Shown here: in pieces, positions 1 to 10,900 of the stretch
How positions within the stretch are numbered: the stretch's first letter is position 1
How the letters are laid out: the number at the start of each line of letters is the position of its first letter
Program-made: the position numbers and the translations under genes
Assembly (NCBI GenBank): GCA_020205615.1
Contig: CM035151.1
Location: 19,371,326 to 19,435,325, forward strand
Length of the DNA stretch: 64,000 bases
Reading direction: 5' to 3'
Source: Panax quinquefolius
Taxonomy: Eukaryota; Streptophyta; Magnoliopsida; Apiales; Araliaceae
The notes under the pieces: generated by a model
Databases searched by the model: none
The model's input: the letters and a program-made list of their open reading frames with translations, nothing else
What the model was told of the DNA's origin: nothing

Positions 1-279
1 AAAAACATTTGTTATAAAATATTTGTTTTATAAAACATTTTTTTTTATTTTCTACTAAAAAAAAAAAAAAAAAAATGTTTTATAAAACAAATATTTTATA
101 ACAAATGTTTTATTTTTGTAATATATTTTATAACAAAAATAAAAAACATTTTTTATAAAATAAACAAACATTTGCTATATTTTATAACAAAATAAAAACA
201 TTTGTTTTATAAAACAAACATTTGCTATGGATTTTTTTTTTTTTTTTTTTTTTTGTTGTGTTTGAGAGGCTCTTACTAT

Positions 280-310
<31 letters not shown>

Positions 311-721
311 ATATGTTTGCATACAATTTATGCACTTAACGTCCAAAAAGGGGTTGTCAGACATGGCACTATAAAGCAACCTCTTGTGGATGGAGTCCCT
401 ATATATATATATATATATATATATAGATAGATATAGGACGTATCTAAATCACTCCTCTTAAATAGCATTCTCTTTTAAATAACACTACATTATTAAAACT
501 ATGTAGTTTTGGAGATTCTTTTAAAATACAAAATAATATTAAAATAGAGTGGTATATATATAGAGGACAGATCTAAAACACTCTTCTTAAATAACACTCT
601 CTTAAATAGCAATCTTTTATTAAAACTATGTCGTTTTTGAGATTCTTTTAAAAAAACAAGTGGGGTCGTGGGTGACATTTTTGTAAATAAAAGGAAAGCA
701 AGTGGGACCATTCTATTTTAA
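1..721. repeat. AT-rich repeat region with repeated arms of an inverted-repeat element
   Basis: The first ~400 bases are low-complexity A/T tracts (long poly-A and poly-T runs and repeated tttataaaac-type words), ending in a TA microsatellite at about 403-424. From about 435 a segment appears twice in direct orientation (about 435-560 and 573-665), each with the words attaaaactatgt and gagattcttttaaaa. The reverse complement of the same segment lies at about 976-1047, so this is one arm of a larger inverted repeat split by the MITE at 724-975. No credible gene: the open frames here are simple-sequence translations. Confidence 0.6.
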
Positions 722-723
722 TA

Positions 724-975
724 CTCCCTCCGTCCCAGGATAAAAATCCTGGTGGACTTTTCACGCATATTAAGAAGATGAATGAAATGACAAATTGTCC
801 ATAATAATGTCATTAAATATGGAGAGAGAATTATAATAAAAAAAGTATGAGATATTTAATGCTACGGGTATAATAGGAAAATATGGGTAAAAGTTTGGTT
901 ATTAAAGGAAAATGGACATTTAACATGGGACTACCCAAAATAGTAATAAGGACTTTTATCGTGGGACGGGGGGAG
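724..975. mobile_element. Stowaway-like MITE (Tc1/mariner type)
   Basis: The element starts CTCCCTCCGTCCC and ends with the imperfect inverse GGGACGGGGGGAG, and is flanked by TA on both sides (722-723 and 976-977). Those termini and a TA target duplication are the hallmark of plant Stowaway MITEs. It is 252 bp long with no coding capacity. It sits inside an older inverted-repeat element whose arms lie at about 435-560 and 976-1047. Mobilisation by a mariner-like transposase is family knowledge, not something visible here. Confidence 0.85.
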
Positions 976-1195
976 TACTATTTTGTATTTTAAAAGAATC
1001 TTCAAAACGACGTAGTTTTAATAAAGGATTGCTATTAAAATTCCGTTATATATATATATATATATATATACTAGTTGTGTTCCGTGCCTCCGTCACTACA
1101 TGGACGGTGGGATTTATCTCAAACTTTGGACGACCCAGATAATTTATTAGGGTAAGCGGGAAATTCAAAATCAGTTGTATTTTGTTAGATAGATA

Positions 1196-2348
1196 CATAG
1201 TTGTTAAGGCGTCGCCTAGCGTCCAAGCTGAACAAGCAATCAATGAATCGAATCGACTTGGGTCGATGGTGGAAAGGCGAATGACGAAAAAAAGGCGTCG
1301 CTGGGGACGCCGTGGCGTGCATTTACTGACGACGACTAACGGAAATCGGCCCGACATGGTTCGACGAGTATGGATCTACCCAAAACTTAACTGGGTCGCG
1401 AGAATAGAGTCGCGAACGACAGAGAGAATAGAGTGGCGAGTCGCGACAGAGACTGAGACAGAGACCGAGACAGAGACAGAGAGCCGCGACCGACCAAGAG
1501 AGTCGATAGACAGTCGGCGTTCGAGGAGTCGGCAGTCGGCAGTCGGCGTTCGAGGAGTCGGCAGTCGGCGGCTTCGTTCGAGGATTCAAGCAGTTCGGCA
1601 GGAACAACCCTCATCGCGAACTCTCGCGACCTTCTTCTCCGGCTGCTCCAACGACGAACCCTTGCTCGTCGCGACTACTCGTTGCTCGACTTCTTCTTGC
1701 GAGTCTGCTCGACTTCGTATCTCGCTTTGCTGCTGGGTCTGTCTCTAATCTCTATATATAATATAAATTTATATATGTATAAATTTATACATATAAAAAT
1801 ATATATATATATATATAAATTTATATATATATATATATTTTATATACGTATAAATTTATTTATATATATATAATAAAATAAATAAAAATAAAAATAAAAA
1901 TATTTTATTTAATATATATCATATATATTAAAAAGAAATTAATATATATTTAAATAAACAACAAATAATATGTTTAAAATAATTAAATTTATATAAATTT
2001 CTATAGTTATTAATTAAATAATTATGATACAATAAAAATAAGATAAATAAAATAATATTATATACATATATTTAAATAAACAAAATAATAAAAATAAAAT
2101 AAATACTAAAAAATAATTTTAATGATAATGAAATAAATACATAAAAAATAACTATGATATTGTCATTGCATAAATATTATATACACTTAACTATTAACTA
2201 TATATAATATTTTAAATAAAATATAATATTTAATTAAATATGTATATTTTAATTTTAAAAAATAAATATATTTAATATGTAGTATAGTTGCATGAAATAA
2301 TTTGAAAATAAATACTATATACACTTAATTATTAATTTAATAATACAC

Positions 2349-2381
<33 letters not shown>

Positions 2382-2616
2382 ACACTATCAATGGGATTTA
2401 AAAATATATTTAATGTTATTCCATAGTGTTATGTTTTGAGTTTTAATATATATGAAATTTTATTGCTAATATAGTTGTTATGTAAAATAAATAATATATA
2501 AATTGTACATTGTAAACGACTTGTCGCCGTACGGACGCCATGGCGGTCGCTTTGTCGCCTAGGCGTCCAGGCAGTCAGCTACCGCCATGACTCGCCGTGG
2601 CGCCGTGACAACTATG
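1196..2616. mobile_element. Non-autonomous hAT-like element, 1.4 kb, with exact 8-bp target duplication
   Basis: Termini are CATAGTTGTTAAGGCG on the left and, reversed, CATAGTTGTCACGGCG on the right. Both sides are flanked by the exact 8-bp duplication GATAGATA (1188-1195 and 2617-2624); 8 bp is the hAT hallmark. The first ~550 bp are GC-rich with purine simple repeats (gagacagagacc-type, about 1440-1490) and cggcagt repeats (about 1510-1570); about 1750-2500 is extremely AT-rich. The long open frame at 1182-1748 is a translation of the simple repeats and resembles no transposase, so I do not call it a gene. Subterminal GC-rich words such as gtcgcctag recur at both ends. The same terminal signature occurs at 51885-52627. 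Confidence 0.85.
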
Positions 2617-2624
2617 GATAGATA

Positions 2625-3118
2625 TATGTTGGTACGTGGAAGTTTGCTGATCCAGGATCACCACCCTTTGGCTCATATAGAATTGGCAGTTCCACCTGGT
2701 AGAGTGTCCTTTGGCAATATCTGGAGATTGTATAGGAGATATTTGGGCCGAAAGGCATCAACTAAAATGTCCAAGGATACCTTGAATTTGTTTGAACTAT
2801 AACTTGCATCTTAATCGCTCTCTCTATATGGGTGAGGCATGAAACATGCAGTTGAAATGTTACTTGTCAACAAAAGAAAGAAAGATGGAAAAAACAACGA
2901 AAAATGCACATAATGTTCTATTGCCATCAAATTTTCATGGCACCCCCTTTGATCATCCAGTTCATGTTCTCTCTCAGAATTTCAATTTGTTGTAATTAAC
3001 TTATCTCTAAATTTGTCAATTTTGATGTGGTCCTCCTTATGCCTGTCAGTTTTTTTTCTTGGCCGCGTTTTGATTTGCCCCCATGAATGAAAAACCTCAT
3101 CTTTTCTTATTGGTGCAG
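2625..3118 (+). other. Sequence upstream of the first visible NDR exon, probably intron
   Basis: This stretch runs from the hAT target duplication to the acceptor at 3117-3118. A 72-codon open frame overlaps 2587-2802 but starts inside the transposon, and I recognise no protein in any frame. No AGC-kinase catalytic exon (HRD, DFG or APE-like codons) could be seen here. It is best read as the 3' part of a long intron, with a polypyrimidine stretch just before the acceptor. Confidence 0.45.
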
Positions 3119-4769
3119 ATAGTGAATTGGAGAACTCATTTGAAATTTCCAGAAGAGGCAAAGTTATCTCCAGAAGCAAAAGATCTTATCAGTAAACTTT
3201 TGTGTAATGTTGAAAGAAGGCTAGGAACGAAAGGCACAGATGAAATAAAGGTATGGTGTCATGTTTTCCATATAATATTTGGATGTTCTATCAAAAAAAT
3301 TGCAAAGTGATGAATCACATGGTTTGGCCTCTTATTGTCAGGCTCACCCATGGTTCAATGGTATTGAATGGGACCAATTGTATCAATTGAAAGCTGCATT
3401 TATTCCGGAAGTTAATGATGAGTTGGATACTCAAAATTTTGAGAAGTTTGAGGAGGTGAAGCCGTCTTTCCATTTTCATAAATATTACTGCATCTGTTAC
3501 TTGATTTCTCTTCTCATCCCTCTGTTATGTCAAAATTCTGATAAGTTTGAGGAGGTGAAGTTGTCTTTCCAAATATTATCTGTTGCGTGATTTTTCTTCT
3601 CATCCTTCTGTTATCTCATTCCAGGCTGACAATCAAATGTCCACTACAACAAAGCCAGGCCCATGGAGGAAGGTTGGTAAATTAAGTTTTTTGCCAATGA
3701 ATGCAGTTGCCTCCCATAATTATATAGTTAGTCTCAAGGCTTAAATTACCCGATGTGGGACTTTGTATCTCAGCCCGTTCCCTTACCCCCTCACATGTGG
3801 GTCAAACACTTGGACAATTTATATTGGGTGATGTGGAGCATGTGGGCCCCAAAGTATACATGTTGCTTAATTATTTCGAAAATGATAGTTGATCTGTATC
3901 GAAAATTATCTTTGTGAATAACTTTTTTACCCTTTCTTATGCTGCAGATGCTCTCATCTAAGGATGTCAACTTTATGGGTTACACATATAAGAACTTCGA
4001 AATTGTAAATGATCACGAAGTGCCTGGAATTGGTACTTACCTTCCTTTCATGCAAATATTTCATACATACGCTTTTTTGTTTACCATGTCAAAGTACAAA
4101 TGATTATGTCATAATATTACATATATTGCATGGTTTTAATTGGTTTCATCCTTTAATAGACATTACAGCTTTATGAGACACAGTTGAAGTTCTGCAGTTA
4201 TTTTGACCCTAGATATTTGGTGGTTGGTTCTAAACTTATATATTTCTTATTTATTTATTAAGCTGAATTAAAGAAGAAGAGCTCCAAACCTAAGAGGCCC
4301 ACTGTGAAGTCCCTTTTCAGTAAGATCTCTCTCTGTCTGTGTTTGTGTGTCCCCCCCCCCCCCCCCTGCCAGGCTGCCTCAGTATCATTTAACTGTATCT
4401 TAACAGTTATATAATTAACTGTTGCTTCATAAAATGATGATTATACTTCCGAATAATATTTTCAAAGCTGTGTTTATTAGTAATTGCATCATTAATGCTG
4501 CACCATTTTTACCTTGTTTTAGAACTAACATGAACAACTGTGGCCTAACCTACTACATATTCCAGGACATATCTCGACATCTCATTTATGTTGGGCATTT
4601 AGAAGTAAGGTTATGCTCTGTACATATATTAATATCCCTTGTGTTACATTTTACAGATGAAGAGTCGGATTCTGCTTCGTCCCAACCTGCTCCTGCTCAT
4701 GCTCAAGGAAGCTTTCTCAGTCTTCTGCCTCCTAAACTAGAAGTCTCAAAGAAGGATGGAATTGTGTGA
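3119..4769 (+). CDS. NDR: NDR-type AGC serine/threonine kinase, C-terminal exons only (partial)
   Basis: NDR kinases are AGC kinases that act with MOB co-activators in cell polarity and growth. Six exons could be phased: 3119-3250, 3342-3455, 3625-3672, 3948-4032, 4263-4319 and 4657-4769, ending in TGA. They encode the end of the kinase domain (RRLGTKGTDEIKAHPWF, the subdomain XI region), the AGC C-terminal extension (FIPEVNDELDTQNFEKFEE) and the hydrophobic motif FMGYTYKNFE, whose threonine is the conserved phosphosite of the family. A Lys-rich tail follows and ends SLLPPKLEVSKKDGIV. The first visible exon starts in frame at a codon boundary (IVNWRTHLKF), where plant NDR genes have an intron. 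The ATP-binding and catalytic exons are absent from 1-3118, so they lie beyond the window behind a transposon-filled intron, or this is a truncated copy. Family assignment is firm; functionality is not. Confidence 0.88.
3436..3617 (+). repeat. ~99-bp tandem duplication spanning an exon end and its 5' splice site
   Basis: The segment starting about 3436 (end of the FEKFEE exon, donor GAG|GTGAAG, then intron) is repeated imperfectly from about 3535, with a second GAG|GTGAAG at 3552-3560. Both copies continue into matching text (tctttcca, then ttcttctcatcc and tctgttat). The two donors are 99 nt apart, the frame between them is open, and the spacing is a multiple of three. Using the second donor would add 33 residues after FEKFEE. 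Confidence 0.7.
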
Positions 4770-5404
4770 AGCTGAAACCTTATCCCTAATTTGTTCATAA
4801 CTACACCGGATAGCCAGCCATAGTTAATCAACAAAACAGGACCAAGTTCTTGCCAACTGAACAAACAGCTTCAAATAGGTTCATTTGGGTAATAGAGAGT
4901 GAAAGTATGTAGGACGAGGTTTTGCAGGTCATTTGCCTGTCTTAATTCAAGTTATGTTTTGGTCTTTGTAAATTTGTTCTGTTCAGTTTCCCATAATTTA
5001 TATGTAAGCTTTTGCTGTCCTGTCCTGTCCTGTCCTGTCCTGTCCTGTCCAGCTGTGTAAACTGTGGATAATATCTCGTCTGCTATTCCTTGGGTTTGCA
5101 ATTCATTTTTTCTCTCAATAGAATTACCATTTCTTCAGTGAGTTATTTATTATGTTCGATTCTTCTTCTCACAATATGTTATTATAAAATATTATAACCA
5201 CATTTAATACTAAGAAAATAAAATGTAAAATAAACATACAAGTTGGGTAATTGTGGCCGTTCCATACTAATATTGATGATGAGTTTTTGATGGCTGATCT
5301 AATTGATAAAGATGACTTATTTGAAATTGATTTGGAATTTGAAGGTTCCTTTTAAAATCAGGCTTTTCTTGTGCGGGTTGCTCTTTGTGGGCGTTGAATG
5401 GGGT
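4770..5404 (+). other. NDR 3' UTR and downstream region with (CCTGT)n microsatellite
   Basis: The sequence after the NDR stop codon looks like a 3' UTR: T-rich, no splice-like structure, no gene. Seven copies of TGTCC run from 5016 to 5050. A 16-base C run lies inside the upstream intron at 4351-4366. No further gene is visible before the G-rich repeat region. Confidence 0.5.
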
Positions 5405-5659
5405 CTAGACCTGGCAAAATATGGTTGTGGGTTGGTTTTGGTTTTTAAAATATGGTTAACCAACCATTTAAGAATTAAAATTATATTAATCATTTTTAAT
5501 ATGGATAATGTGGGTTGGAACTATATGGTTATGGTTAAAAATCATATTAACCATTTTAAGATGTTTTGACTTTTAAACAAAATTTTTAAAAATGAAATTA
5601 ATATATACTATAGATAGAGAGACGGATATAAAGGGTGAAATTTAGGCTCCTTAAGTAAT

Positions 5660-6760
5660 GCTATGAGATATACATAATCACATAATATTATTATTTTTGG
5701 GTTTGGGTGAGGTGAGGGTGAGGGTGAGGGTGAGGTGGGGGTGGGGAGTGGGGGGTAAGGGGTGTATACATAATCACATAATATTAGTTTTTTTGAATGG
5801 GATGGGGTGGGGTGGGGTGGGGTGGGGTGGGGTGGGGTGGGGGTAGGGGTGGGTAAAATTTTATAAAATAAATTATAGTTTGAAATTTATTATATTTAAA
5901 ATAATAATTTTGTTCTTACTAATACGTTTTGAGTAGTTTAACATTTGTGTTAATCAAATAAACATAAATTTCACAAATTGACTAGGAAAAAAGCAAAAAT
6001 CAAATCAAATAAGACCGTTTGAACTCCATCAGTAGCCTCCCAGTTCAACCATAATCTTAGTTTGGTGGGGGTGGAGTGGGGGTGGGAGTGGGGGTGGGGG
6101 GGGGTGAGGTGGGGAACACAATAAATGAACCCATTATAATACAAAATCATTACACTCTAAAAAAATTCATGATAATCACACAAGTAAAAAGGAAGATTCA
6201 AACCGAATGGAACTCCTAATTGGATATTATTTAATTACACAAGATTATTCAATCTCCCCCTAACTAATCTAAAATCAATGTGCTATGAAGCTATCCTGTA
6301 GCATACGGATGAAAATATATCACTGTTGTTGCGTATTGAGGGGTGGGGGGGGTAGGGTGGGGATGGGGATGGGGGTGGGGGTATACATAATCACATAATA
6401 TTATTTTTTTTGGAGGTGAGGGTGGGATGGGGTGGGGGTAGGTGGTGGGGTATATACATAATCACATAATATATTTTTTTTTGTGGATGTGGAGGTGGGG
6501 GTGGGGGTGGGTGGAGTAAGGGGTAGGTAGTGGGGTGGGGGTATGGGTAGGTGGTGTGGTGGGGTGGGGGTAAGGGGTGTATACATAATCACATAATATT
6601 TTTTTGGTGTTGTTGATGGGGGTGGGGGTGGGGGTGGTGGTGGGGGTGAGTGGAGTAGTGAGTAGGGGTGGGGTGCGAGGTGATGGGGTAAGAGGTGTAT
6701 ATATAATCACATAATATTTTTTTTGTGGGGGTGGGGGTGGGGGTGGGGGGGGTGGATGGT
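5660..6760 (+). repeat. G-rich minisatellite with conserved ataatcacataatatt spacer
   Basis: The word ataatcacataatatt (or a one-base variant) occurs at least six times, at about 5673, 5770, 6386, 6458, 6585 and 6703. Each copy is followed by a T run and then tens of bases of gggtgggg-type sequence. The densest block (about 5795-5852) is a pure GGGGT array, and about 5880-6300 is a non-repetitive interruption. The complementary open frames (Pro/Thr-rich, minus strand) are translations of the repeat and not genes. Runs of four or more G tracts with short loops make G-quadruplex formation on the + strand plausible; that is inference. Confidence 0.85.
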
Positions 6761-6970
6761 TGAGCTTCTTGAATATGTAAATATGAGTGGAAAAAACTTT
6801 TTATTTGGATTTGGAATAAAATATGGGTCGAAAAATATTCTAGGGTAAAACTATATTTCTTTTTTAAAATATGGTTCCAAACTTTAACCAACCCAAATAA
6901 ATAAATATAATTAACCAACCCATTTGATTCCAGTTAATATGGGTTGATCAATCCATTAACCAACTATATT

Positions 6971-7697
6971 GCGGTCTAATAAATTGAATCCTTCATGTCC
7001 CTGTAATTTTCATATACCGTTAGTGTCTGAATGATGGAGAGTGGTTAGCGTGAAGTTAATTTTGGTCGATCGATTACTATATGAAGATTACATAAAGTAG
7101 AGATAATCTCTTTCTCTTACGTGTAAACAATCAGATATTGGAATCGACTAATTTACCAAGTTAACTTTACAGTAATCGGATCCCCAAAGATGGTAGTAGA
7201 ATGATTCGTGACTTGTGAGCCCTCGTAAACTCTTTTGTGATTTGAAAACTGAAGGTAGTTTCGGGGATCGATTTGCTGGTTTAAATGAGCATTTGGACAT
7301 TGATCATGTTTGTTTACAAAATTATAAAATCAATAATTTGTAATATTTTTGGTACTTCGATAACGAGAATGTAACAAAAAATAATTCAGTAACTAAAATG
7401 AAAATTGACCCAAATACAATGATCAAAACATCAATTAACTCGATCCACGTCACAGAATTAATACATGTTAACTGTTAGTTTACTTAGCACTTCCGTTCAT
7501 TTTCTTGGACGAAATTATAAATAATGACCATTTTATAAACTTTTTTAAATATAAAAATATGTTTGTAACAAAAAAAACCGATAACCGTAATAAAAATCGA
7601 CCTTAACTTGTGTTCAAAAAGTCAATTAACCCTCGATAAAAAGAATCAAAGTTAATTTAGAAACTTTACCTTTTATATTGGCTCCCACTTCTACAGC
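6971..7697. other. Intergenic region upstream of SF3B5
   Basis: AT-rich sequence without a credible gene. It has several short words (cagtaatcggatcccc near 7172) that resemble words near 24998 and 36021, suggesting dispersed decayed repeats. The promoter of SF3B5 should lie at the right end. Confidence 0.4.
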
Positions 7698-7708
7698 ATA
7701 TATAATAG
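7698..7708 (+). promoter_or_regulatory. Candidate TATA box for SF3B5
   Basis: The run tatataatagg lies about 115 bp upstream of the SF3B5 ATG (7820) and is followed by a pyrimidine-rich stretch (ccccctttctcactttcctc) typical of a plant transcription start and 5' leader. No transcript evidence is available; this rests on motif and spacing only. Confidence 0.45.
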
Positions 7709-7819
7709 GTTTGCCCCCTTTCTCACTTTCCTCTTTGACTCCAAAAGCAGAGTCTCTTCCCTATTCTTTTCTCGCTTGCTTTCTTGGCTTCGTGTTTCTG
7801 AATTCTGACAAATCGGAAA

Positions 7820-7892
7820 ATGCAGGTAATTAATTATCTGTCATACTTGCAAATTTATATATGCGTGCACATACATACATACATACATACAT

Positions 7893-7925
<33 letters not shown>

Positions 7926-10900
7926 TATGGTTTGTATTTGATTACAATGCATTGATTTTCATCTGAAACTTCAACAATCTGACATCTGTATAGTATGAAC
8001 AGCTATGAACAATTTCAGAAACCCTAAAACCTAAAAAATTGCATAATCTTCCAGAAAGTTTCAGGCTTTACGCCAAAACTCTCAACTCTCTCTCTCTCTC
8101 CTGTCTTCATTCTTTATTTAAGCTATGAGGCATATTAAGGCATAACCACTTGCGCCAAAAACTGACTTAAACCCTACACCTTTATATCCTTTAGAAAAAA
8201 CCGAGGATCCATGTGAAGAAAGAAAAAATTTGTGGCTTTAGTGTGATTTTGTTAACTAAACTTTTGGTTGTATTTTGACGGAGTAGAAAAATCTGAGCTC
8301 AAGAATTTTCGGTTACCATTGGTTTCCCAACATTTTAATAGTAATCAAATATAGATTGGACTAGTTTTCTATTGATTAGAATGAAATAAAAAAAAATTGA
8401 CTAGAGAACTTCCTGCTTCGTGTCATCTTTTATTGGATTCAAGTCATTTATTACTTGGAATCCTGAAAGTGTAGTGTTATATGTCTGTCGTAGACAGTGG
8501 TTATAATTTCTTGATATTTAATAGCTTATAGAAAAAAGTGGTTTTATTATGTATAATTAGAAACCTAGGAAAAGCCTAAAAATGGTGAAGGAAACATAAT
8601 AATATTAAATATAGGAACAGTATTCCTTCATCAATATAACCTTCAACTTAAAAAAAAGGCTTAAATATGATTTACTATCTTAAACTATAAGTTATATTCC
8701 ATTTCGGTGATTCACCTTTCAATTTTGTTAATTAGATATTTGAACTATTAATTTTTTCCAATTTCTTTCAATTGAGCGTACCACGTCAGAAATTGCTGAC
8801 GTGACTGTCTGGGTGGGGCTTAACTAAGTTGATGTGTTTCAAAAAAATAATTTTTTATTTTGTGATTAAACATTTTTGATATATTTAAGGGCAAAATCGT
8901 CACATTAAAACTAAAGACCATTTGTCTATAACCACAGCCACCACTGCCACCACCTTCCTGGCGACCTCCTCCATAGCCACCACCACTTCCACCTCCACCA
9001 TATCCACCTACACAGCATCCACCGCGAAATTCACCGTCGCCGCCGCCACCTCTTCCACGAGACCGAGTCTCATTTCCAGTTTCACGATCAATAATGATCT
9101 GTACATCAACAACAAATTTCAATCGGATCTACTTGTCTATTGATTTTCCGTAGCAGGGGATGTGAACCGCTAGATTCCAACGAGAGTAACAAGAAGGAAA
9201 AGGGACCGTAACAACAACAAAACTAATTGATAAAAATAAAGCAGTATGCATAAAGAATCAGCTCATAAACAACCAATTGATTAGACTGAACAGAGCAAAA
9301 CTCTATTTTAAATCAATTTGAATTCCAACAGAGCATACCCACACCCCAAAACTGACATAGACACCAACTCAAATCGAAAATGAGGCACTAAAACCAGATC
9401 CAACGAGTGGGTGGGCCAATTTGGTGTTCGATAGAGGATGAAAAGTCAAGCATGGGTGGAGTAGCGGTGGAGATTTCGACGAGAACTATAATCATTACAG
9501 AATCGGACCATCATAAAATAAAGGAGCCCAACAATATCTAATGTTTAGAATGAACAATAAGCGCTGATTTGATTAGATTGATAGTTGCGCCCTAGATCTA
9601 ATTTAGGAAAGATGAGCAATAAGCTTAAATAAATCAGTTCCGAAAGAAAAAAGGAGACCAACATCGAAGCGTAGATCACCATCAGAAAGCCATCAAGATC
9701 CAAACTCCCAAACAATAATCCAAAAATATAGATGGCCGGACTGAACCAAAAACATAGGATTCGCAGATGAATCTTACTACTTACCTTTCTTTTCTTTTCT
9801 CGACTAGTACCATATTTTTTTTTCCTTTAAAACACACACTCCCACTCCACTCCCCTTTTCAAGTTCCTTCACCTTTAGATCTCTCTCTCTTCTTTTCACC
9901 TTGAATACGTAAGTATTCAAGTTGATTTCCTCGAAACCCACATTTTGAAGTTTTTTTTTGTCAGATTTTTCTGACCGGCGTGTCCTTGATTTTGTCTGCT
10001 TTTGAAGCTTTCCTTTGACGGGTTCTCATTTTTTGTTGGTTCAGTCCGACCATCTGTATCCTTATTCGTCTAACCACAAAGCAATTAGATATGATCAGTT
10101 TGAGTTTAATTTTTGTTTAAATTTAGTTTAAGTTTATATAAAATGTTATATTACTCTTTTGTCCTTTAAAGTCAATAAAATAATTTAAGGATTAGCCTTC
10201 TTTTAACACATAAGCATTGTATTGCCACGTGGCCATGCCACGTCAGCAATTTCTGACGTGGCAGACCCAATTGAATGCAATTGGAAAAAATTAATAGTTT
10301 AATCATCTTATTGATAAAATTGAAAGGTGAATCACCGAAGTGAAATATGACTCATAGTTTAGGATAGTGATTCATATTTAAGCCTTTAAACAAAAATAAA
10401 ACTCAAACTGATCAGATCTAATTGCTTTGTCCCCGTCAAAGGGAAGCTTCAAAACCAGACAAAATCAAGGACACGTCGGTCAGAAAAATCTGACAAAAAA
10501 GAAACTTCAAAAAGTGGGTTTCGAAGAAATCAACTTGAATACTTAATTGTGTAAAGAGGAGGAGGCCTTTAACCAAAGCGAAAAGAAGAGAGAGAGATAT
10601 GAAGGTGGAGGAACTTGAAAAGGGGAGTGGAGTGGGCGTGTGGGTTTTAAAGGAAAAAAAAAATCTGGTACTAGTCGAGAAAAGAAAAGAAAGGTAAGTA
10701 GCAAGATTCGTCTGCGAATCCTATGTTTTTGGTTCAGCCCGGCCATCTATATTTTTGGGATTATTGTTTGGGGGTTTGGATCTTGATGGCTTTCTGATGG
10801 TGATCTGCGTTTCGATGTTGGTCTCCTTGTTTCTTTTGGATCTGATTTATTTAAGCTTATTGCTCATCTTTCCTAAATTAGATCTGGGGTGCAGTTCTCA

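Noticed and set aside
1182..1748. 188-codon plus-strand ORF rich in TETETE and RSR
   Set aside because: It starts eight bases before the TSD of the hAT-like element, is a translation of purine and cggcagt simple repeats, and its minus-strand counterparts are equally open. No family resemblance.
2625..2802. Possible exon or organellar fragment after the hAT-like element
   Set aside because: Non-repetitive and moderately open, but no frame resembled NDR, chloroplast or mitochondrial proteins I know. Left as probable intron.
6401..6918. Pro/Thr-rich minus-strand ORFs
   Set aside because: Translations of the G-rich minisatellite; every block repeats the same ILCDY-type spacer peptide.
5406..6975. 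A hAT element bounded by TAGACCTGGCAAA (the same word occurs at 32034)
   Set aside because: The right-hand end at about 6975 (ttgcggtcta) matches only loosely and no 8-bp duplication could be found; at 32034 no partner end was seen.
8922..9143. Plus-strand Thr/Ser-rich ORF ([14 protein letters not shown]...)
   Set aside because: Antisense of the captured glycine-rich fragment; low complexity only.
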